DNA of 64,000 nucleotides from Bordetella parapertussis (lineage in GTDB: Bacteria > Pseudomonadota > Gammaproteobacteria > Burkholderiales > Burkholderiaceae_A), in the NCBI GenBank assembly GCA_945862305.1, contig CAMAXF010000005.1:82478-146477 (forward strand), in the 5' to 3' direction. The notes beneath the pieces are model-generated. The model made no database searches and was not told the DNA's origin. It saw only the letters and a list, made by a program, of their open reading frames with translations. Position numbers and translations under genes: made by a program. Shown one piece after another: positions 59,289-64,000 of the stretch (position 1 is its first letter; every line of letters begins with the position of its first letter).

Positions 59289-59932
59289 GGGGTCGCCTTT
59301 CGCGTGGCAGCGGTGGAGGGGGTGGGTGCCTTTGCGATCAGGCCCTCGATATCGGACTTGAGTCGTTGGCTGTCTGGGGCGACTTGGCTTGCATAGCTGC
59401 GAACCAGACGGCCCTCTTTGTCTATTAGATATTTGTGGAAGTTCCAGCCCGGCGCGTCCGACTGTCGGATCAACTCCTTGAACAAAGGGTTGGCGGACGG
59501 GCCCTTCACGCTGGTCTTGGCGAACATCGGAAACTTCACCGAGAAGGTGTTGGTGCAGAACTCAGCGATCTGCTGGTTGGTGCCTGGCTCTTGGTTGCCG
59601 AAGTCGTTCGATGGGAATCCGAGCACCGTAAACCCCTTCGCACCGTACTGGCGCTGCAAGGCCTCGAGCCCTTCGTACTGCTGGGTAAACCCGCAGTAGC
59701 TTGCCGTGTTCACCACCAACAACACCTGCCCTTGGTACTGGCACAGGCTCTGGGGTGCGTCATCTTGCAGGCGCGGAAAGGTCTTGTTGAGCAGCGGCGC
59801 GCAGGCCGCCCAGGCCGACTGCGCAAGCACCAGCCCAGCCAGCAACAAGCCGGCCGACACTACGAACATGTGGGCCTTGCGGCGGTGCAATGCTGCTGAA
59901 GATGCCCTGAGTCGATTGACGGGTGTTTGCAA
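59285..59932 (-). CDS. gpx: Periplasmic glutathione-peroxidase-family protein
   Basis: 215-aa thiol peroxidase: signal peptide with hydrophobic core (FVVSAGLLLAGLVLAQSAWA), catalytic cysteine in NTASYCGFTQQYEGL, the conserved glutamine in GFPSNDFGNQEPG and tryptophan in PGWNFHKYLID. Start assigned to TTG 59932, which has AGGA seven bases upstream; TTG 59890 and ATG 59869 are shorter alternatives that keep the signal peptide. First gene of the nine-gene minus-strand operon and divergent from the cobalamin-binding MerR gene. Confidence 0.88.
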   Translation of the reverse strand: MQTPVNRLRASSAALHRRKAHMFVVSAGLLLAGLVLAQSAWAACAPLLNKTFPRLQDDAPQSLCQYQGQVLLVVNTASYCGFTQQYEGLEALQRQYGAKGFTVLGFPSNDFGNQEPGTNQQIAEFCTNTFSVKFPMFAKTSVKGPSANPLFKELIRQSDAPGWNFHKYLIDKEGRLVRSYASQVAPDSQRLKSDIEGLIAKAPTPSTAATRKATP

Positions 59933-59962
59933 AAAATTGTCCTAGCCAAGTCAAAAGTGAAG

Positions 59963-59975
59963 CCCTATACTAGGG
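59963..59975. promoter_or_regulatory. Short palindrome over the gpx-operon -10 region
   Basis: CCCTA-TAC-TAGGG, a 5-3-5 inverted repeat covering the proposed -10 hexamer of the gpx operon. Possible regulator contact; inference only. Confidence 0.35.
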
Positions 59976-59996
59976 GCGGGGGAAGTATTAAGTCAA
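59967..59996 (-). promoter_or_regulatory. Putative promoter of the gpx-folE2-...-SDR operon
   Basis: On the minus strand TTGACT (59991-59996), 18-bp spacer, TAGTAT (59967-59972). Transcription would begin near 59960, about 28 bases before the gpx TTG and its AGGA site. Confidence 0.55.
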
Positions 59997-59998
59997 AC

Positions 59999-60015
59999 AC
60001 TTGTCTACGACAAGT
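59999..60015. promoter_or_regulatory. Perfect 7-3-7 inverted repeat, candidate operator of the MerR/B12 regulator
   Basis: ACTTGTC-TAC-GACAAGT, a flawless 17-bp dyad lying 3 bp upstream of the gpx -35 hexamer and 22 bp before the MerR ATG. Dyad symmetry and a central TAC-type spacer fit MerR-family operators. It is the strongest inverted repeat in the divergent region. Confidence 0.6.
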
Positions 60016-60037
60016 AAGGTTTTTCGGGGGCAACAAC

Positions 60038-60967
60038 ATGGACCAAGCTGTCCAGTCACCGATTTATTTGAGCATTGCGGCAGTCGAGCGCGACACGGGG
60101 CTTTCCAAAGACACCCTGCGCGTTTGGGAACGTCGGTACGGCTTTCCAATTCCACAACGCGACCCGTTTGGTGAGCGGATCTACACACTCGATCAAGTCG
60201 ACCGGCTTCGGCTGTTGCGTCGGCTGCTTGATGCAGGCCATCGGCCAGGAAAGATCATAGGCCTTTCAGATGACGTGCTGCGAAGCCTCTCTGAACAGAT
60301 CCCCTCGGGCTTTCCGCCGCCCACGCAAGATCAGATGGCCGACCTCGACCTCTTCATGCAGCTCGTGCGTGCGCACCACGTGGAAGAGCTGCGTCGTCAG
60401 CTGGGCCAGCGCGTGCTGCGCCATGGCCTGGCCCGGTTCGTGACCGAGGTGGTGGCCCCCCTGATCGACCAAGTCGGCGACGCCTGGGCCCGAGGCCAAC
60501 TCGAGATCTACGAAGAGCACCTCTTTACCGAGAGCATGCAAGTGGTGCTGCGAAGTGCCATCAGCACCATTCCGCATCCGGCCTCGCAGCCCAAGGTGCT
60601 GCTCACCACCTTCCCGGGCGAGTCTCATGGCATGGGCATTCTGATGGTCGAGGCACTGCTCGCACTCGAAGGCTGTCGCTGTGTGTCGCTTGGTGTGCAG
60701 ACCCCCATTTGGGACATCGCTCTGGCAGCCAAGGCCCAAGAGATCGACGTGGTGGCCCTGTCATTCTCGTCGGTGGCCAATCCCACCATGGTGATTCAAG
60801 GCCTCACTGAACTGAGAACCAAACTGCCCTTGGGCATCGACATCTGGGCAGGCGGCCGCTCGCAGGCCCTGCGTCAGCGGCGCATCCCCGATGGCGTCAA
60901 GGTGGTGACGAACCTGTCGGACCTGACCGAGGCCGTGGGGTCTTGGCGGAACCGCTCGCGCGACTAG
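60038..60967 (+). CDS. MerR-type regulator with cobalamin-binding domain (CarH/LitR-like photoreceptor)
   Basis: 309 aa. Residues ~9-78 are a MerR winged helix-turn-helix (LSKDTLRVWERRYGFPIP); ~95-180 form the helical cap with W150-x9-E160-H161; ~185-300 the B12-binding fold with E195-x-H197-x-x-G200, the motif supplying the lower axial histidine in CarH. The position next to W150, where Thermus CarH has the light-state ligand His132, is alanine here. CarH/LitR proteins bind adenosylcobalamin, repress in the dark and release DNA on illumination. Divergent from the gpx operon, probably its controller. The 3' end overlaps the convergent PhaM-like gene by 71 bp. Confidence 0.92.
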   Translation: MDQAVQSPIYLSIAAVERDTGLSKDTLRVWERRYGFPIPQRDPFGERIYTLDQVDRLRLLRRLLDAGHRPGKIIGLSDDVLRSLSEQIPSGFPPPTQDQMADLDLFMQLVRAHHVEELRRQLGQRVLRHGLARFVTEVVAPLIDQVGDAWARGQLEIYEEHLFTESMQVVLRSAISTIPHPASQPKVLLTTFPGESHGMGILMVEALLALEGCRCVSLGVQTPIWDIALAAKAQEIDVVALSFSSVANPTMVIQGLTELRTKLPLGIDIWAGGRSQALRQRRIPDGVKVVTNLSDLTEAVGSWRNRSRD

Positions 60968-61433
60968 ACGACGCCTTCTTGGCCCGGCTGGGCGCCCCCG
61001 CAGCAGTTTTGCTGGCGCCCTTCTTTGCTGACTTCCCAGGCTTGGCCGCGGCGGTGCTGGCCTTGGAATCGCTGCCCGCACTGGCCGTACTGGCCTGGGC
61101 TGCAGCCACCATCTGGTTGAACTGATTCTGCAAGTTGGCCCACAGGGCACCGGCCTGGTGGCCAACATCCTCGGCCGGGCCCTGCATGGACGACTGCATG
61201 GCCTTTAACTGGGCCAGGGTGCCGCGCTGCACCTCCATGCCCTGAATGGTTGTCTTCAAGAGTTGCAGGTTCAGGCTGAGCCATTGGTCGACGGCCTTGA
61301 GGTCTGCGATGCGCTTGTCGAGCTCGTCGATGTCCATGGTGGGCATGGCTGCCGAGGGCATCTGGCCCAGGCCACCCGAGGAAAATCCGGGCCAAGCGCT
61401 CAGGAAGGCAAAGGGATCACTCGGGTTTTGCAT
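60897..61433 (-). CDS. PhaM-like polyhydroxyalkanoate granule/nucleoid protein
   Basis: 178 aa. The N-terminal half carries the PhaM pattern DIDELDKRIADLKAVDQW, then LQLLKTTIQGMEVQRGTL; the C-terminal half is low-complexity and basic, rich in Lys/Ala/Ser (KPGKSAKKGASKTAAG), suited to DNA binding. PhaM in Ralstonia tethers PHA granules to the nucleoid and activates PHA synthase. No phaC or phasin gene is in the window. The last ~24 codons lie antisense to the end of the MerR gene; 14 bp separate its ATG from the divergent DUF3108 gene. Confidence 0.8.
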   Translation of the reverse strand: MQNPSDPFAFLSAWPGFSSGGLGQMPSAAMPTMDIDELDKRIADLKAVDQWLSLNLQLLKTTIQGMEVQRGTLAQLKAMQSSMQGPAEDVGHQAGALWANLQNQFNQMVAAAQASTASAGSDSKASTAAAKPGKSAKKGASKTAAGAPSRAKKASSSRASGSAKTPRPRSGPTGSSPP

Positions 61434-61447
61434 GCAACGAGTGTAAG

Positions 61448-62434
61448 GTGAAATTCGTGAGAACGACACGTATGTTCTGGGCCAGCCTGGCAGCGGTGCT
61501 GCTGCTGCATGTGCTCGTGCTGGCCTGGCTTTCAGACACCTTGGTGGGCTGGGTGCGCCTGCTGCCCAGCCAAGAGCCCCCGCCCGTGGAGGTGTCGTGG
61601 GTCTTACCGCCGCCACCGGTGAAGCCCCCGCCGCGGGTCCAGACCATGCCTCCCGTTCCGCCGCCTGCGGCCGAGCCCAGCGCCGTCGAGCCAAGCCCAC
61701 TGCAGCCAGATCCCGTCCCATCGACCACCGAGTCGTCACCGAGCCCTGGGCCACGGGCCGCCGAGATGCCCAAGCCAGGTGTGCTGGCCGTGGAGGCCTA
61801 TTGGGGCGTGCACGCACTCGATGGTCAACCCCTGGGCCGGGGCGAAATTCGCCTGGAATATCCGAACCCGGGCGAGTACACACTCACGCTCACGGCCAAG
61901 GCCGTTGGATGGCTGTCTGTGTTTGTGTCTGAGCCGGTGGAGCTCATGAGCGCGGGCCGACTCGGGCCCGATGGCCTCGTGCCCACCCGCTTCAAACAGA
62001 ACACGCCCCGCCGCCCGCCCGCCGAGAGCCGATTCGACCCGACCGCGAACACCGCGCAGTTAAACGCCGATGCGCCCGTCATCCCTGCGCCGCAGGGCCT
62101 GCAAGACCGTTTGAGCGTGGCCTTCCAGCTGGCCTGGATTGGTGAGTCGCAGCCCCAGGGGCTTGAGCCCGGCCAGCGGTTTGAGATTCCACTGGCCACC
62201 CACAAGGAGCTGCGAACCGTGGCCTTCCAGGTGGGCGACCCGGAAGACTTGGTGCTGCCCGGGGGCATTCTGGTAAGTGCGCTTCGGGTGACGAGCGACC
62301 CCTTTCAGACCCGGCGAATGGGCCAGATCGACCTCTGGCTGGATCCGGCCGACCGCCACTTTCCGGTGCGCATTTTGTACAGCGAGCCCGGCGGCCGGGC
62401 CCTTGATTTTCTGGCCATCCGCAGCGTCTTCTAG
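61448..62434 (+). CDS. DUF3108 protein with TonB-like proline-rich N-terminus
   Basis: 328 aa: cytoplasmic N-terminus, one membrane helix (~9-31), a Pro-rich stretch with PPPP repeats (~42-110) reminiscent of TonB, and a C-terminal beta-rich DUF3108 domain (~115-328) with NPGEYTLTLTAKAVGW and FQTRRMGQIDLWLDPAD. A periplasmic envelope role is likely; function unknown. Start GTG at 61448 (an ATG eight codons later is possible). The tRNA-tuf promoter follows 13 bp after the stop. Confidence 0.82.
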   Translation: MKFVRTTRMFWASLAAVLLLHVLVLAWLSDTLVGWVRLLPSQEPPPVEVSWVLPPPPVKPPPRVQTMPPVPPPAAEPSAVEPSPLQPDPVPSTTESSPSPGPRAAEMPKPGVLAVEAYWGVHALDGQPLGRGEIRLEYPNPGEYTLTLTAKAVGWLSVFVSEPVELMSAGRLGPDGLVPTRFKQNTPRRPPAESRFDPTANTAQLNADAPVIPAPQGLQDRLSVAFQLAWIGESQPQGLEPGQRFEIPLATHKELRTVAFQVGDPEDLVLPGGILVSALRVTSDPFQTRRMGQIDLWLDPADRHFPVRILYSEPGGRALDFLAIRSVF

Positions 62435-62447
62435 GCCCACCCCTTAT

Positions 62448-62476
62448 TTGACAGTTTCCCCCGAAAGATGGATAGT
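62448..62476 (+). promoter_or_regulatory. Sigma-70 promoter of the tRNA-tuf operon
   Basis: Perfect TTGACA (62448-62453), 17-bp spacer, GATAGT (62471-62476). The following TACGGGTTCG is GC-rich, as in stringently controlled stable-RNA promoters. The tRNA-Tyr gene starts 14 bp after the -10. Confidence 0.75.
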
Positions 62477-62490
62477 TACGGGTTCGTCGT

Positions 62491-62576
62491 GGAGGGGTGC
62501 CCGAGTGGCTAAAGGGGGCAGACTGTAAATCTGTTGGCGCACGCCTACGTTGGTTCGAATCCAACCTCCTCCACCA
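62491..62576 (+). tRNA. tRNA-Tyr (anticodon GTA)
   Basis: 86-nt class II tRNA with a long variable arm and encoded CCA. Acceptor GGAGGGG/CTCCTCC, anticodon loop CTGTAAA with GTA at 62525-62527, T-arm GGTTCGAATCC. First of three tRNAs in front of tuf. Confidence 0.97.
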
Positions 62577-62585
62577 TTGGGGCGT

Positions 62586-62659
62586 GCGGGTGTAGCTCAA
62601 TGGTAGAGCAGAAGCCTTCCAAGCTTACGACGAGGGTTCGATTCCCTTCACCCGCTCCA
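62586..62659 (+). tRNA. tRNA-Gly (anticodon TCC)
   Basis: 74-nt tRNA with encoded CCA: acceptor GCGGGTG/CACCCGC, D-arm TAGCTCAATGGTAGAG, anticodon loop CTTCCAA with TCC at 62618-62620, T-arm GGTTCGATTCC. Confidence 0.97.
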
Positions 62660-62685
62660 AGGTTTTGCTGTTTTTTGTAGGTTTG

Positions 62686-62760
<75 letters not shown>

Positions 62761-62809
62761 CAGTTTATGAGTTGATGTTCAACAACCAGTTAATGACTAG
62801 GAGTCAGAG

Positions 62810-64000
62810 ATGGCCAAGGGCAAGTTTGAGCGGACCAAGCCGCATGTGAACGTAGGGACGATTGGTCACGTGGACCATGGTAAGACGACGCTGACTGCGG
62901 CGATCACGACGGTGTTGTCGACGAAGTTTGGTGGTGAGGCCAAGGGCTATGACCAGATTGATGCGGCACCTGAGGAGAAGGCGCGCGGGATTACGATTAA
63001 CACGGCGCACGTGGAGTATGAGACGGCTACGCGTCACTATGCGCACGTGGACTGCCCGGGACACGCGGACTATGTGAAGAACATGATTACGGGTGCGGCG
63101 CAGATGGACGGAGCGATTCTGGTGTGTTCGGCTGCGGACGGCCCGATGCCCCAGACGCGAGAGCATATTTTGTTGGCGCGTCAGGTGGGTGTGCCGTACA
63201 TCATTGTGTTTTTGAACAAGTGCGACATGGTGGATGACGCTGAGTTGCTTGAGCTGGTGGAGATGGAGGTTCGTGAGCTGCTCTCCAAGTATGACTTCCC
63301 TGGTGATGACACGCCGATTGTGAAGGGTTCAGCGAAGCTGGCGCTCGAGGGTGATAAGGGAGAGCTGGGAGAGGGCGCGATTTTGGCGTTGGCCGATGCG
63401 CTGGACTCTTATATTCCCACGCCTGAGCGTGCGATTGATGGTGCGTTCCTGATGCCGATTGAGGATGTGTTCTCGATTTCTGGCCGTGGCACGGTGGTGA
63501 CTGGCCGTGTGGAGCGTGGTGTGGTGAAGGTTGGGGAAGAGATTGAGATTGTGGGCATTCGTGACACGGTGAAGACGACGTGTACGGGTGTGGAGATGTT
63601 CCGTAAGCTGCTGGACCAGGGTCAGGCGGGTGACAACGTGGGTGTGTTGCTGCGTGGAACCAAGCGTGAAGAGGTTGAGCGTGGGCAGGTGTTGGCTAAG
63701 CCTGGATCGATCAAGCCGCACACGAAGTTTGAGTGTGAGGTGTATGTGTTGTCGAAGGATGAGGGTGGACGTCACACGCCGTTCTTTAACAACTACCGTC
63801 CTCAGTTTTATTTCCGTACGACGGATGTGACGGGATCGGTTGAGCTGCCCTCGGGTACTGAGATGGTGATGCCTGGAGACAATGTGAAGATGGTGGTGAC
63901 CTTGATTGCTCCGATTGCGATGGAGCAGGGATTGCGCTTTGCGATCCGTGAGGGTGGCCGTACCGTCGGCGCAGGCGTCGTCGCAAAAGTCATCGAGTAA
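62810..64000 (+). CDS. tuf: Elongation factor Tu
   Basis: GTPase (396 aa) delivering aminoacyl-tRNA to the ribosome. G motifs [23 protein letters not shown] and NKCD are intact, and the protein ends AKVIE at the last base of the window. Good GGAG ribosome-binding site, 49 bp after tRNA-Thr. Codon use is odd for a highly expressed gene here: ACG, ATT, GTG and TTG dominate, whereas the ATP synthase genes prefer ACC, ATC and GTC. The last 12 codons (from 63962) switch to ACC, GTC, GCA and AAA. EF-Tu identity is certain. Confidence 0.99.
   Translation: MAKGKFERTKPHVNVGTIGHVDHGKTTLTAAITTVLSTKFGGEAKGYDQIDAAPEEKARGITINTAHVEYETATRHYAHVDCPGHADYVKNMITGAAQMDGAILVCSAADGPMPQTREHILLARQVGVPYIIVFLNKCDMVDDAELLELVEMEVRELLSKYDFPGDDTPIVKGSAKLALEGDKGELGEGAILALADALDSYIPTPERAIDGAFLMPIEDVFSISGRGTVVTGRVERGVVKVGEEIEIVGIRDTVKTTCTGVEMFRKLLDQGQAGDNVGVLLRGTKREEVERGQVLAKPGSIKPHTKFECEVYVLSKDEGGRHTPFFNNYRPQFYFRTTDVTGSVELPSGTEMVMPGDNVKMVVTLIAPIAMEQGLRFAIREGGRTVGAGVVAKVIE

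Noticed and set aside
62661..62685. T-run between tRNA-Gly and tRNA-Thr as an intrinsic terminator
   Set aside because: No stable GC hairpin precedes the T-run, and the tRNA-tuf order implies co-transcription.

Overview
The window looks like a near-origin segment of a high-GC betaproteobacterial chromosome, most likely order Burkholderiales. The evidence is the block gyrB-dnaN-dnaA / rpmH-rnpA-yidD-yidC-mnmE, the block mnmG-rsmG-parA-parB-atpIBEFHAGDC-hemE-priA, a PhaM-type granule/nucleoid protein, and the dac-dat-ybeD-lipB-lipA order. I see no insertion sequence, prophage, CRISPR array or rRNA gene. No stretch longer than 300 bases lacks a gene; the longest gap (232 bp, between dnaA and dnaN) looks like the replication origin.

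Layout. 1-4.3 kb: end of dprA, topB, a 5'-nucleotidase. 4.3-9.5 kb: gyrB, dnaN and dnaA on the minus strand with a candidate oriC. 9.5-13.4 kb: rpmH, rnpA, yidD, yidC, mnmE on the plus strand. 13.4-18.7 kb: metabolic genes (one-domain asparaginase, pdxA, TSUP permease, mmsA, gabD) lying between mnmE and mnmG. 18.7-23.2 kb: two tandem parS sites, then mnmG, rsmG, parA, parB. 23.2-33.5 kb: complete F1Fo ATP synthase operon, hemE, priA, tRNA-Arg. 33.5-40.3 kb: cytochrome c, coq7, argS, a SPOR protein, dsbA, rsmI/yraN, a DolP-like lipoprotein, a TlpA-like thioredoxin. 40.3-46.5 kb: a tightly packed minus-strand operon from a VanZ-like protein through a ferredoxin, a hydrolase, a D,D-carboxypeptidase-like protein, D-amino-acid aminotransferase and ybeD to lipB-lipA. 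46.5-50.1 kb: birA-coaX, then rfaE2, a ferritin-like protein and an NTF2-like protein. 50.1-52.0 kb: a 7TMR-DISM histidine kinase. 52.0-61.0 kb: a nine-gene minus-strand operon (gpx, folE2, FAD oxidoreductase, DUF1365, cfa/ufaM, chalcone-isomerase-like, MFS, DUF3833, SDR) divergent from a MerR regulator with a cobalamin-binding domain. 61-64 kb: PhaM-like, DUF3108, and the tRNA-Tyr/Gly/Thr-tuf operon, with tuf ending at the last base.

How the genes work together. The left half is a replication, segregation, translation and bioenergetics core with tight gene packing: many ATGA/GTGA/TTGA overlaps, several convergent gene ends overlapping, and many TTG start codons. The right half holds two loci that deserve attention. 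The first is a complete D-Ala-D-Ala-carboxypeptidase-like gene in which all three catalytic motifs (SxxK, SxN, KTG) are replaced, which suggests a pseudoenzyme at the dac-lip locus. The second is a candidate light/photo-oxidative-stress operon: a CarH/LitR-type regulator with the W-x9-EH and E-x-H-x-x-G cobalamin signatures faces a membrane-lipid remodelling and antioxidant operon across a 105-bp gap containing a perfect 7-3-7 inverted repeat. The tuf gene also has codon usage unlike the ATP synthase genes, switching abruptly in its last 12 codons.
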